A stretch of 48,999 bases of DNA. Source: Prevotella sp. Its GTDB lineage: Bacteria; Bacteroidota; Bacteroidia; Bacteroidales; Bacteroidaceae. Both the position numbers and the translations under genes were made by a program. Positions 24,852-34,400 of the stretch are shown piece after piece. The stretch lies in NCBI GenBank assembly GCA_017618275.1, contig JAFZUS010000125.1, forward strand, positions 1 to 48,999, given 5' to 3'. Every line of letters starts with the position of its first letter. Position 1 is the stretch's first letter. The notes under the pieces are model-generated. The model ran no database searches. It worked only from the letters and a program-made list of their open reading frames with translations, and was not told the DNA's origin.

Positions 24852-27800
24852 ATGGAAGATTTCATACATCTGCACGTACATACATACTACTCAATTCTCG
24901 ACGGTCAGTCGAGTATCAAACGACTTGTCAACAAGGCGATAGATGACGGCATGAAGGGCATGGCCATCACCGATCACGGTGATATGTTCGGCATCAAAGA
25001 ATTTCACGATATCTGCAATGACGTGAACAAGGGCCGGAAGAAAGAAGGACTGGAACCCTTCAAACCCATCTTCGGCTGTGAGATGTATGTGGCCCGTCGT
25101 GGTGACAAGAGCCTCAAGGAACATAAGGAGGACTTGGGCGGTTATCACCTGATTGTCTTGGCTAAGAACGCCAACGGCTACAAGAACCTGATCAAACTCG
25201 TCAGCAATTCGTGGGTCGATGGCTTCTATAACCGTCCGCGTACCGACCGTATGGAACTGGAGAAGTATCATGAGGACCTGATTGTCTGTTCTGCCTGTAT
25301 CGCCGGTGAGGTGCCTGCCAAGATTCTGAAGGGCGACATCGCCGGGGCCCGTGAGGCCATCGAATGGCACCAGCGACTCTGGGGCGACGACTACTATCTG
25401 GAGTTGCAGCGCCATGAGGTGACGGATCCTACTATCCGTGCCAACCGTGAGACCTATCCCTTGCAACAGCAGGCCAACAAGGTGCTGATAGAACTGGCCA
25501 AGGAGTACGGCATCAAACTGATCTGTACCAACGATGCCCATTTCGTGGATAAGGAGAATGCCGAGGCCCACGACCATCTGCTCTGTCTCTCGACGGGCAA
25601 GGATCTCGACGATCCGACGCGTATGCTCTACTCCAAGCAGGAGTGGTTTAAGACCCGTCAGGAGATGAACGATATCTTCAGTGATGTGCCCGAGGCGATG
25701 GCTAACACCTTGGATATATTAAATAAGGTGGAGATATATAGCCTCGACAACGACCCCATCATGCCGTTCTTCCCCATCCCCGAGGAGTTCGGTACCGAGG
25801 AGGAGTGGCGGCAGAAATTCACGGAGCAGCAACTCTACGATGAGTTCACCAGTGATGAGAACGGCGAGAACCAACTCTCTCCTGAAGAGGGTGAGAAGAA
25901 GATCAAGAAACTGGGCGGCTACGACAAACTCTATCGCATCAAGTTCGAGGCCGACTATCTGGCGAAACTCGCCTATGAGGGCGCCCAGCGCATCTATGGA
26001 AAGTCCGAAGACTCCGGAAAATCCGGCTTGCCTGCTGAGGTCGATGACCGCATCCGCTTTGAACTCCACATCATGAAGACGATGGGTTTCCCGGGCTACT
26101 TCCTCATTGTGCAGGACTTCATCAATTCCGCCCGTGACGAACTGGGTGTGATGGTAGGCCCTGGGCGTGGCTCGGCTGCTGGTAGCGTAGTGGCCTACTG
26201 TCTGGGTATCACGAAGATAGATCCTCTGAAGTACGACCTGCTGTTTGAGCGTTTCCTCAACCCCGACCGTATCTCACTCCCTGATATCGATACCGACTTC
26301 GACGATGATGGTCGTGGACGTGTGCTGAAATGGGTAGAGGATAAGTATGGGCACGAGAACTGTGCCCATATCATCACCTATGCCACGATGGCAACGAAGA
26401 ACTCCATCAAGGATGTGGCCCGGGTGGAAAAGGTACCCATCCCTGTATCCAATGCCTTGTGTAAGGCCATCCCCGACCGTCTGCCAGAAGTGGACGGCAA
26501 GACGCCGAAGATGAATCTGGTGAACGCCATCAAGGCCGTTCCCGAACTGCGCGAGGCAGAGGCTTCTTCTGACAAGGCCCTTGCCAATACCATCAAATAC
26601 GCCAAGATGTTGGAAGGTACGGTTCGTGGAACGGGTATCCATGCCTGTGGCTTCATTATCTGTCGCGATCCCATCAGTGACCATGTGCCGGTGTCGACGG
26701 CAGACGATCCCGACTTCAAAGGCACCAAGACCAACTGTACGCAGTACGACGGACATGTCATTGAGTCGACAGGACTCATCAAGATGGACTTCCTCGGGTT
26801 GAAGACCCTCTCGGAGTTGAAGGAGGCCTGTGAGAATATCAAGCGTACCCGAGGCATTGAGGTGGATCTGGATCATATCCCCATCGACGACCCCCAGACT
26901 TATAAACTCTATCAGGAAGGACGTACCGTAGGCACTTTCCAGTTTGAGTCGGACGGCATGCGGAAATACCTGCGTGAGTTGAAACCCACTGTATTCGAGG
27001 ACCTCATCGCCATGAACGCCCTCTACCGTCCTGGTCCTATGGGTTATATCCCCCAGTTTATCCGTCGTAAACACGGTAAAGAACAGATTACCTACGATAT
27101 CCCCATCATGGAGAAATACCTGAAGGATACATACGGCATCACGGTGTATCAGGAACAGGTGATGTTGCTGTCGCGTCTCCTGGCGGATTTCACCCGTGGT
27201 GAGAGTGATGCCTTGCGTAAGGCGATGGGTAAGAAAAAGAAGGATATTGTCGATGCGATGAAACCGAAATTCATTGAGGGTGGTAAGAAGAATGGCCATG
27301 ACCCCAAGGTTCTGGAGAAGATCTGGGCCGACTGGGAAGCCTTCGCCTCCTACGCCTTCAATAAGTCGCATGCCGCCTGCTATTCGTGGGTGGCCTATCA
27401 GACGGCCTACCTCAAAGCCAACTATCCTGCTGAGTTCATGGCAGCCATCATGAGTCGTCGGCGTGACCAGATTACGGAAATCACCAAACTGATGGACGAG
27501 TGTAAGGTCATGGGTATTGCCACGCTGGGGCCTGATGTGAACGAGTCGTATGAGAAGTTCGGTGTGAACCATCACGGCGAGATCCGTTTCGGTCTCGGTG
27601 CCATCAAGGGCATGGGCGACTCGGCTGCACTGGCCATCATCGAGGAACGTGAGAAGAACGGTCTTTTTAAAGATATCTACGACTTTGCCCAGCGTGTCAG
27701 TTTCTCATCCATCAACCGAAAGGGCTATGAGAGTCTGGCATTGAGTGGTGGCTTCGACAGTTTCGGTATCCGTCGTGAGGACTACTTTGCCGTCAATAAC

Positions 27801-28601
27801 AAGGGCGAGATGTTCCTCGATACACTGGTGCGCTACGGTCAGGCCTACCAGCAGGAAAAGGCCGAGATGCAAAACTCCCTCTTCGGGATGTTTGGCGAGG
27901 GCATAGAGATAGCCCGTCCTCCGGTGCCGAAGAGTGATACACGGTGGAGCGACATAGAACGACTGAACAAGGAGCGCGACCTCGTAGGCATCTATCTCTC
28001 CGCCCATCCCCTCGATGAGTATAAGATCGTACTCGACAACCTGTGTAATACGAAGTGTGCCGAATTGGCAGACCGAGGCATCGCCTTGCAGAATAGGGAA
28101 GACATCACTCTGGGCGGAGTGGTCACAAGTGTACAGTCGAAATTCGGCAAGAACAATAAACCCTGGGGGATTGTCACCCTTGAGGATTTTGAGGGCTCTG
28201 GCGAACTGGTGCTCTTCGGCGACGACTGGGTCAACCTGAACGGCAAGTTCATCGAGGGTGCGGCCGTATATGTCACAGGCAAGATGCAGGCCCGTTTCTT
28301 TAACAGCAATCAGAAGGAACTGAAGGTGACAAACGTCGAGTTGTTGCAAACCGTGAAGGAGAAGTCGATAGACCGGATCACCATCTCTCTGGCCTCAGAC
28401 ATGCTCGATGAACAGATTGTGGCAGAACTCAGTGAGATTATCAGCGAGAATCCTGGAAAGACCAAACTCTTCTTCCTGCTCCGCGATACACAAAACAGGA
28501 ACCATGTGCTGTTGCGGGCTTCGAGTAGAGGCGTGGATGTGCGGCATACGCTGATTGACTATATCGAGAGTCATGAGATGCTTGACTACAAGATCAATTA
28601 G
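24852..28601 (+). CDS. dnaE: DNA polymerase III alpha subunit
   Basis: DnaE is the replicative polymerase subunit. The 1249-residue protein has an N-terminal PHP domain (HLHVHTYYSILDG, ITDHGDMFG), a C-family polymerase core with catalytic aspartates in LPDIDTDFDDDGRG preceded by GPGRGSAAGSVVAYCLGI, fingers (RPGPMGYIPQFIRRKHG), the Y-rich AFNKSHAACYSWVAYQTAYLKANYP, a helix-hairpin-helix region and an OB-fold (ITLGGVVTSVQSKFG, SGELVLFGDDW). The frame starts at a TTG one codon earlier; the ATG at 24852 is used. Codons about 384-393, between the finger-proximal linker and PAEVDDRIRFEL, are a nine-base tandem repeat (SEDSGKSG) not expected in the family. Confidence 0.96.
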   Translation: MEDFIHLHVHTYYSILDGQSSIKRLVNKAIDDGMKGMAITDHGDMFGIKEFHDICNDVNKGRKKEGLEPFKPIFGCEMYVARRGDKSLKEHKEDLGGYHLIVLAKNANGYKNLIKLVSNSWVDGFYNRPRTDRMELEKYHEDLIVCSACIAGEVPAKILKGDIAGAREAIEWHQRLWGDDYYLELQRHEVTDPTIRANRETYPLQQQANKVLIELAKEYGIKLICTNDAHFVDKENAEAHDHLLCLSTGKDLDDPTRMLYSKQEWFKTRQEMNDIFSDVPEAMANTLDILNKVEIYSLDNDPIMPFFPIPEEFGTEEEWRQKFTEQQLYDEFTSDENGENQLSPEEGEKKIKKLGGYDKLYRIKFEADYLAKLAYEGAQRIYGKSEDSGKSGLPAEVDDRIRFELHIMKTMGFPGYFLIVQDFINSARDELGVMVGPGRGSAAGSVVAYCLGITKIDPLKYDLLFERFLNPDRISLPDIDTDFDDDGRGRVLKWVEDKYGHENCAHIITYATMATKNSIKDVARVEKVPIPVSNALCKAIPDRLPEVDGKTPKMNLVNAIKAVPELREAEASSDKALANTIKYAKMLEGTVRGTGIHACGFIICRDPISDHVPVSTADDPDFKGTKTNCTQYDGHVIESTGLIKMDFLGLKTLSELKEACENIKRTRGIEVDLDHIPIDDPQTYKLYQEGRTVGTFQFESDGMRKYLRELKPTVFEDLIAMNALYRPGPMGYIPQFIRRKHGKEQITYDIPIMEKYLKDTYGITVYQEQVMLLSRLLADFTRGESDALRKAMGKKKKDIVDAMKPKFIEGGKKNGHDPKVLEKIWADWEAFASYAFNKSHAACYSWVAYQTAYLKANYPAEFMAAIMSRRRDQITEITKLMDECKVMGIATLGPDVNESYEKFGVNHHGEIRFGLGAIKGMGDSAALAIIEEREKNGLFKDIYDFAQRVSFSSINRKGYESLALSGGFDSFGIRREDYFAVNNKGEMFLDTLVRYGQAYQQEKAEMQNSLFGMFGEGIEIARPPVPKSDTRWSDIERLNKERDLVGIYLSAHPLDEYKIVLDNLCNTKCAELADRGIALQNREDITLGGVVTSVQSKFGKNNKPWGIVTLEDFEGSGELVLFGDDWVNLNGKFIEGAAVYVTGKMQARFFNSNQKELKVTNVELLQTVKEKSIDRITISLASDMLDEQIVAELSEIISENPGKTKLFFLLRDTQNRNHVLLRASSRGVDVRHTLIDYIESHEMLDYKIN
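26004..26030 (+). repeat. Nine-base tandem repeat (TCCGGAAAA type) in dnaE
   Basis: TCCG begins at 26004, 26013 and 26022, giving three 9-base units. The middle unit is exactly TCCGGAAAA. The same units in the same codon frame occur in the GH3 gene at 45044-45070. Confidence 0.8.
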
Positions 28602-28676
28602 ACTCGTATTTTGGCATAGTATTTGCAACAAATCAATTGAAGAAATAATAAGTAAAACCGGTGGAGAAGAATGGTA

Positions 28677-28709
28677 GTTCAGACCCCCAACCCCCTAACT
28701 TAGGGGGCA
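28677..28709. repeat. Dispersed palindromic repeat (CCCCCTAACTTAGGGGG)
   Basis: A sister of the element at 20879-20919, with the same GTTCAGACC head. It sits 15 bases before the trxA start codon and so lies in the expected 5' leader of trxA. The gap 28602-28724 holds no other clear feature; no convincing promoter was placed. Confidence 0.65.
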
Positions 28710-28724
28710 AAAAAACAAAAGATT

Positions 28725-29039
28725 ATGGAAGTAACAATCACAAGCGAGAATTTTGAGAGCCTGAAGAAAGGCGATCTGCCTTTGGTAGTGGATTTCTGGG
28801 CAACATGGTGCGGCCCCTGCCGTATGATCGGCCCAATCATTGCGAAGTTGGCAGAGAAATACGACGGTAAGATCGTCGTAGGTAAGTGCGATGTGGAGGA
28901 GAACGACGACCTCGCCGCAGAGTTTGGTATCCGTAACATCCCGACTATCCTGTTCTTCAAGAACGGTGAGATGGTCGACAAGATGGTGGGTGCCCAGAGC
29001 GAGGCTAAGTTGGACGAGAAATTCCAGGCCCTGCTTTAA
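28725..29039 (+). CDS. trxA: Thioredoxin
   Basis: This is a cytoplasmic thiol-disulfide reductant of 104 residues with the classic active site WCGPC (28-32), preceded by LVVDFWAT, and the cis-proline region NIPTILFFKNGE. Length and motifs are those of a standard thioredoxin without signal peptide. It is followed after three bases by a small conserved gene. A palindromic repeat sits close to its start codon. Confidence 0.93.
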   Translation: MEVTITSENFESLKKGDLPLVVDFWATWCGPCRMIGPIIAKLAEKYDGKIVVGKCDVEENDDLAAEFGIRNIPTILFFKNGEMVDKMVGAQSEAKLDEKFQALL

Positions 29040-29042
29040 TCT

Positions 29043-29363
29043 ATGGCAAGCATTGAAGAAGAACTCAGGCTCGACGAGGAGGAGAATCTTCGGGAACTGG
29101 CGTTTATCCGTGAGCGGATTCCGTTTGATGCCAAGAAGCATTATAGCGACGAGACCATCCTGTATATGATGGACTTGATAGTAGACTACTACTATACGAG
29201 TGGCATCTTAGAGAGTACTGAGGAGGAGATTGACATCGACTTGGAGGAAGTGGCCGACTATGTCTGCCGCAAGGCTAAGGAGGATGGGGTCAATAACCTT
29301 GATCCCGAATATGTGCTCTTCATCGTTCAGGCTGACCTTGATTATCAGGAACAGAACCTTTAG
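29043..29363 (+). CDS. Conserved small acidic protein of unknown function
   Basis: The 106-residue, strongly acidic protein has no signal peptide or membrane segment (SIEEELRLDEEENLRELAFIRERIP, ETILYMMDLIVDYYYTSG, DLEEVADYVCRKAKEDG, PEYVLFIVQADLDYQEQ). It appears all-helical. I believe close relatives sit beside trxA in other Bacteroidales, but I cannot name a family or function. It starts three bases after the trxA stop, so the two are very likely co-translated. Its TAG overlaps the TAA of the convergent tsaE gene by two bases. Confidence 0.8.
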   Translation: MASIEEELRLDEEENLRELAFIRERIPFDAKKHYSDETILYMMDLIVDYYYTSGILESTEEEIDIDLEEVADYVCRKAKEDGVNNLDPEYVLFIVQADLDYQEQNL

Positions 29364-29767
29364 AAGAGGATGGCGCGAGTGCCATCCTCTTCTTCTTTTA
29401 TTGATACTTTGACGGCATCCTCAGGCAACACTTCCTCTATCAGTTCCGGCCACTCGATGAAGCAGAGTGCGCCAGAGTAAAAGTAGTCCTCGAATCCCAT
29501 ATCGTAGACTTCTTCCAGTTTCTTGATGCGGTAGAAGTCGAAATGGTAAATGGGACCGTCGGAGGAGGTGTATTCATTGACAATGGCGAAGGTGGGGGAG
29601 GTGATGACATCCTCTACGCCCAGTTCTTCGCAGATGGCCTTGATGAAGGTGGTCTTGCCAGCCCCCATCTCTCCATAGAAGGCAAAGACACGGTGCTCGC
29701 CGATGTGGTTGACAAACTGCCGCGCTGCCTCGCGGATCTCTTCTATATGCTGAATCTTGATTTCCAT
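29360..29767 (-). CDS. tsaE: tRNA t6A biosynthesis ATPase
   Basis: TsaE is the P-loop ATPase of the TsaBDE complex that makes N6-threonylcarbamoyladenosine on ANN-decoding tRNAs. The 135-residue protein has Walker A GEMGAGKTTFIKAI (about 32-45), SPTFAIVNEY, YHFDFYRI and FIEWPE, all typical. It is the last gene of the aroA-porW-porX-tsaE series on this strand. Its 3' end is shared with the terminator of the opposing trxA operon, and the 48-base gap from porX is a run of TACCTTTTT-like repeats. Confidence 0.93.
   Translation of the reverse strand: MEIKIQHIEEIREAARQFVNHIGEHRVFAFYGEMGAGKTTFIKAICEELGVEDVITSPTFAIVNEYTSSDGPIYHFDFYRIKKLEEVYDMGFEDYFYSGALCFIEWPELIEEVLPEDAVKVSIKEEEDGTRAILF
29362..29398 (+). 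terminator. Terminator of trxA and the small acidic gene, embedded in the tsaE coding region
   Basis: A 12-bp perfect stem GAAGAGGATGGC/GCCATCCTCTTC (29363-29374, 29381-29392; one more A-T pair outside) around GCGAGT, followed by a pyrimidine-rich TCTTTT. On the other strand these bases encode the last residues of TsaE (EEEDGTRAILF). Confidence 0.75.
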
Positions 29768-29826
29768 TATTCTTTTTTACCTTTTACCTTTTTACCTTTT
29801 TACTTTTTTACCTTCTTACCTTTTCT
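29768..29826. repeat. Low-complexity TTTTTACC tract between porX and tsaE
   Basis: Six to seven degenerate units of TTTTTACC(TT) (minus-strand form GGTAAAAA, AAGTAAAAAAGG). The same kind of tract occurs at 34385-34425, where it is translated as the porW signal peptide. Confidence 0.75.
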
Positions 29827-31390
29827 TCCCCGTTAGGGTAATCAGTGGGATAATCATCTCCTCCATCGAGATGCCGCCGTGCTGGAAGGTATCACGGTAG
29901 TAGGAAACGTAGTAGTTGTAGTTGTTGGGATAGGCGAAGAAAGAATCGCCTGTGGCAAACACGTAACTCGTAGAGAGGTTCGGAGCAGGCAACAGGGCCT
30001 TGCGCGGTTCCTTGATGGTGAACAGGCTCTTGTCGTCGTAACTCAGGTTCTTGCCGAGTTTGTAGCGCAGGTTGGTGTTGGTATTCCTGTCGCCAACAAT
30101 CTTGACAGGTTGCGTACAACGGATGCTGCCGTGGTCGGTCGTCACAATCACCTTATAGTCTTTCTGTGCAATCTGCCTGAAGAAATCGGCTATGACAGAG
30201 TGGCGGAACCAGGAGAGGGTGATGCTGCGGTAGGCACTCTCGTTGTTGGCCAGTTCACGTACCATCTTGGATTCCGTCCTTGCATGACTGAGCATGTCGA
30301 TGAAGTTGAATACCACCACATTCAGGTCGTTTTTCTCCAACGCATTCAGTTGCTGCATCAGTTTGTCGGCATCCGCTGAGTTGTTCACCTTATGATAGGA
30401 GAAGGTGTTCTTCCGACGATAGCGGTCCAGTTGTGTCTGGATGAGTGGCTCTTCGTTCAGGTTCTTGCCTTCCTCTTCCTCTTCATCCACCCAGAGGTCA
30501 GGAAACATCTCGGCAATCTTGTCGGGCATCAGACCGGAGAAAATGGCGTTGCGGGCATATTGTGTGGCTGTCGGAAGGATGCTGCAATAGAGTTGCTCGT
30601 CAATATCGAACTGGTCGCTGAGTTCGCGTGAGAGCATACGCCACTGGTCGTAGCGGAAGTTGTCGAGCACCACGAGTATGACTTTCTTTTTCTCGTTCAG
30701 GAACGGGAAGACGGTTGTCTTGAAGAGTTCTGGGGATAATATAGGTCTCCTAGGTTCCCTAGGATCCCTAGGATTTCCTAGGCTTGTAATCCACTCCAGA
30801 TAGTGCTTCCTGATGAACTTCGCAAAGCCGAGGTTGGCTTCCTGTTTCTGCATAGAGAGCATCTCGGTCATGCTGCTCTCTGTGCTACTCAGTTCCAGTT
30901 CCCAGTGTACGAGCCGTTTGTAGACTCCCACCCAGTCCTGCCACGTCTGACAGTCCATGATCTGCATGGCTATCTGCTGGAAGTTCTGCTGATACTGGTT
31001 TTGTGTGACCTCTGTCTCTATCTCCTTGCGGTGGATGTTTTTCTTCAGTGTCAACAGGACCTGGTTGGGATTGACGGGCTTGATCAGGTAGTCGGCAATC
31101 TTCTGGCCGATGGCCTGTTCCATGATGTTCTCTTCTTCGCTCTTGGTGACCATCACCACTGGGGTCGTGGGATGGATCTCCTTGATGCGCTGCAGGGTTT
31201 CCAGACCACTGATACCTGGCATCTGCTCGTCCAACAGCACCAGGTCGTAGTTGTGCTCCCGACAGAGATCGATGGCGTCAGTGCCATTCGAGACCGTCGT
31301 CACCTCATAGCCTTTCTTCTCCAAGAACAAGATCTGCGCCCTCAACTGCTCAATCTCGTCGTCTACCCATAATAATATGCCGTTTGTCAT
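29816..31390 (-). CDS. porX: PorX-type response regulator/alkaline-phosphatase-superfamily (PglZ) protein
   Basis: PorX regulates the type IX secretion system together with the PorY sensor kinase and binds the PorL motor. The 524-residue protein has an N-terminal receiver domain (WVDDE acidic pair, phosphoacceptor Asp54 in LVLLDEQMPG, Lys83 in VTKSEEE), a helical segment (about 115-220) and a PglZ/alkaline-phosphatase-like effector domain with metal-site-type motifs LVVLDNFRYDQW, SHARTES and VTTDHGSIR. Residues about 206-216 (NPRDPREPRRP) are a three-residue repeat encoded by CCTAGG-containing nonamers, probably a repeat expansion in the linker. It starts 12 bases after porW, consistent with one operon. 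The absence of a DNA-binding domain is typical for PorX. Confidence 0.9.
   Translation of the reverse strand: MTNGILLWVDDEIEQLRAQILFLEKKGYEVTTVSNGTDAIDLCREHNYDLVLLDEQMPGISGLETLQRIKEIHPTTPVVMVTKSEEENIMEQAIGQKIADYLIKPVNPNQVLLTLKKNIHRKEIETEVTQNQYQQNFQQIAMQIMDCQTWQDWVGVYKRLVHWELELSSTESSMTEMLSMQKQEANLGFAKFIRKHYLEWITSLGNPRDPREPRRPILSPELFKTTVFPFLNEKKKVILVVLDNFRYDQWRMLSRELSDQFDIDEQLYCSILPTATQYARNAIFSGLMPDKIAEMFPDLWVDEEEEEGKNLNEEPLIQTQLDRYRRKNTFSYHKVNNSADADKLMQQLNALEKNDLNVVVFNFIDMLSHARTESKMVRELANNESAYRSITLSWFRHSVIADFFRQIAQKDYKVIVTTDHGSIRCTQPVKIVGDRNTNTNLRYKLGKNLSYDDKSLFTIKEPRKALLPAPNLSTSYVFATGDSFFAYPNNYNYYVSYYRDTFQHGGISMEEMIIPLITLTGKKR
30742..30782. repeat. Nine-base tandem repeat with CCTAGG core in porX
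   Basis: CCTAGG occurs at 30749, 30758, 30767 and 30777, with spacing 9, 9 and 10 bases. The coding strand reads as repeating xPR tripeptides. Confidence 0.92.
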
Positions 31391-31402
31391 ATCCCTTTTT
31401 GT

Positions 31403-34400
31403 TTACCAGAAGTCATCACCGAAGTCGAAGTCTTCCACTTGTTTCTTTTCTGTTTTCTTGGCGGGTGCTGCTGGCAGGATTCCATCGTCGTCTTCCTTTC
31501 CAGTCTCTTCGTTCTCCGTCGGTTCATCAGATTCACTGCCCTCATCCTCGGGGTCGATGATTTCCACGTTGTCGGGCCTTATCAGCAGTTTCTCTTCGCT
31601 GATTTTCATCGGCAGGAAGGTTTCCTCATAGAACCGTTCGTACTCTTCATAGGTGAAGCGGCTGCCCAACAGGGCGAGGTTCTGGCTGCTGATGATGAGG
31701 CTCAGACAGGGCCGTAGTCGTTCTGCCATTGCCTTGTCGGTATAGAGTTGACGGGCGTATTGCAGGGCCTCGTCGTAACTGAGGAAGCCGCTGAACACCA
31801 TTCTGTGGTACTCGCCTGGCATCACCTCTTCTTCCTCCTCATCATAGGGTGGTTCTGCTGCCTCTATCTGAATCTCGAAGTTACGTACCAGGAAGTTGGT
31901 GAAGTTATAGCGGGCCATCTCATAGAGCAGTTGGTTCTCATTGACGGAGTCGGGTTGGTAGGTCAGGATGAAAAGGAAGTCCTGTTCTCGGGCCGCATTC
32001 AACGTGTCGGTCACGGTGGAGTCTGCTGTCAGTGTGATATCCCTTCGCGACCATACGTCACCGATGTCGAACTTACCGCCGTGCAACCGCCGTCCGTCCT
32101 GTACGCCCTTGATGATCATGCCGGCCAACTCACTCACCTCGCTCTCCGGATATTTCTCTACGACGGTTTTCAGTCGTTCGATACAGCCGTCACCATCGCC
32201 GTCGTTCAACCGGCTCAGACCGTCGATGAAGATGAACTTCGCACGGTTCTCACCCAACGGGAACCGCTCTTCCGATATCTTCGCATTGGCGCGTATCATC
32301 TCGTGGTTGTCATCTTTGAAGGCTTGATAGGTGGCAGCATAGAGTGAGTCCTCGATATGTTCCCCGAACTTGGCGTTCTCGAAGTAATAGGGATCGCTCA
32401 GCAGGATGGTCCATTCACTTTCGGGATGGGCGGTCTTCATGTGAGTCAGGCAACTGTCGGCCATATCCTCCCGTCCTTGTCGTGAATAGAGTAGGAAGAG
32501 GTGATACCAGGCTTCGTCCAGATGCTCAAAGTCCGGATAGTTGCCTGTCAGGCGCAGCAGTTGCTTCTCGCCGAGTCTCAGGTTCTCGAGTTTATCCTTG
32601 AAGATGATGCCCGAATGCAGCAGTCCGTCCTTGATGATGTCGTGGCAGGCGGCCTTCATCTCGTCGGTGGTGGGTATCTGTGCCAGGTAGTACTCGCGGT
32701 TGTGCGGGTCGTTGGCGAGGGTGTCCACGGGGATGGAGTCGGTAGGATTGGCGGCGATGAGGCTGTCTGTAGCGAGGCTGTCTGTTAAGAGGGTGGCGTC
32801 CGGATTGTTCGGGTTTTCCGGGTTTTCCGGATTATCCGGATCTTCCTTATTGAGGTTCACCACGGTCTTGTTTACGCGCTGCCAGTCGTCGACGTTCTCG
32901 CGCTTACCCCATTGTCGTTGGAAGGTGGCCTTACCCTGGTTCACCGCCATCGGGTTATAGAAGTACCACTGTCCGTTGCCCTGTTGCGGTATGGTGGGGG
33001 CGGCAGGTGCATTGGGGCGCTGGGTGTTGTTGCCCTTGGCGGCATTCTGCTGTTGTATCTGTTCGGCTTCGAGTTCCTGCTGTCGGCGCAGTTCCTCTTT
33101 TTCTTTCTTCTTCAGGTCGCTGATGATACGGTCGATCACCTTCAACTGTTCTTCCTCGGGCAGTGTCGAGAGTTCCAACAGGGAGTCCTGCAGGTGGATG
33201 GCATCGGTATAGGGAACGAGTTCGTCGAGCACCTTCGAGCGGTTCGACAGTTCCTCATAGTCGTCGCGCTCTTTGTCCAACAGTCCGATGGCCTCGCCAT
33301 AGCAGCGCTGGGCATCGTTGTATTTCTCCAATTCCCAGTAGAGGTTACCCAGTGTCAACAGCAACACTCCTTTCTCTATGCCGCTGCGGGTTGCCTTTTC
33401 ATTGCCTTTCTCATAGGCGGCAATGGCTTTGACTGTGTCCTTCTGGGCCATGTAGATATTACCCATGGCGTAATACACCTGATCCAGATAGTCCTTGTTG
33501 TTGTCGTTGGCTGCCATACGCTTCAGTCGGCTGATCATGCCTTTGGCATTCTCTGCGGCCACAACCTCCGTCTGGGCGATACGGGCATTGAACTCCAGTT
33601 CGTAGGGCGGATGACAGCCCACCACCTTCCTGAAGGCTCGTTCTGCCTCGGCACGGTTGCCTAACTGTCGTTGTATCTGTCCTAACAGGAACCATTCACG
33701 GGCTTTCTGCTTGTTGCGCTTCTCGTGCTTGATCACTTTCTTCAGATAGGGCACGGCCTTCTCCATTTCTCCGGCACGCAGATAGTAGTCGGCGTATGTG
33801 TAGTCCCAGTCCTTCACGGTGCGGAAGTCCACCGAGTCGCGGTTCATGTTGCGTATCACGTCCTCCGCATCGTAGATCCAGTCCAGTTCCACATAGCATT
33901 TGGCCAGCCAGGCACGGGCCAGTCCGTTCTGCATGGGCTGCGTCTGGTAGAGTCGACTCATATAGGAGAAGGTAGCGGCGGCCTCGTCGAAGGCACCTTT
34001 CTGGAACTGTGCCTTGCCCAACAGCATCCAGGCTTTCCAGATAAACGGGTTGTACTCCTTGCGTTCGAGCCATTCACGGTCTTTGGCTGTCTTGGTCTTG
34101 CCGCTCTTCCATTCTGGCTTGGCCTTGATACTGTGCATTTTGATGGCCTTTTCCGCCTTCTCGATGGCACGCTCGTACTGCCCCGAGCCTATCTCACGGC
34201 TGTTCTTATTACCGACAGGGTAGAGAGGCAGGGTCTCGGTATAGTTGTCCTTATTGCCTTTCTCCTTTTCTAGGTTACCGTCGATAAAGGCCTGATGACC
34301 GTTGTAGTAAATGTTGTATTTGGCATTGAACGAGTGCCACCAGCGCGACTGGGCCGTGTTGTGCTTGGTGCTGCATCCAGTTGCGAAAAGTAAAAAAGTA

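Noticed and set aside
26274-27575. Minus-strand open frame of 433 codons opposite dnaE
   Set aside because: Shadow of the DnaE core; no own promoter, no family match.
28602-28676. TATTTTGG and AGTATTTG as trxA promoter boxes
   Set aside because: Neither fits TAnnTTTG exactly with a -33 TTTG at 19-20 bases, so no promoter was called.
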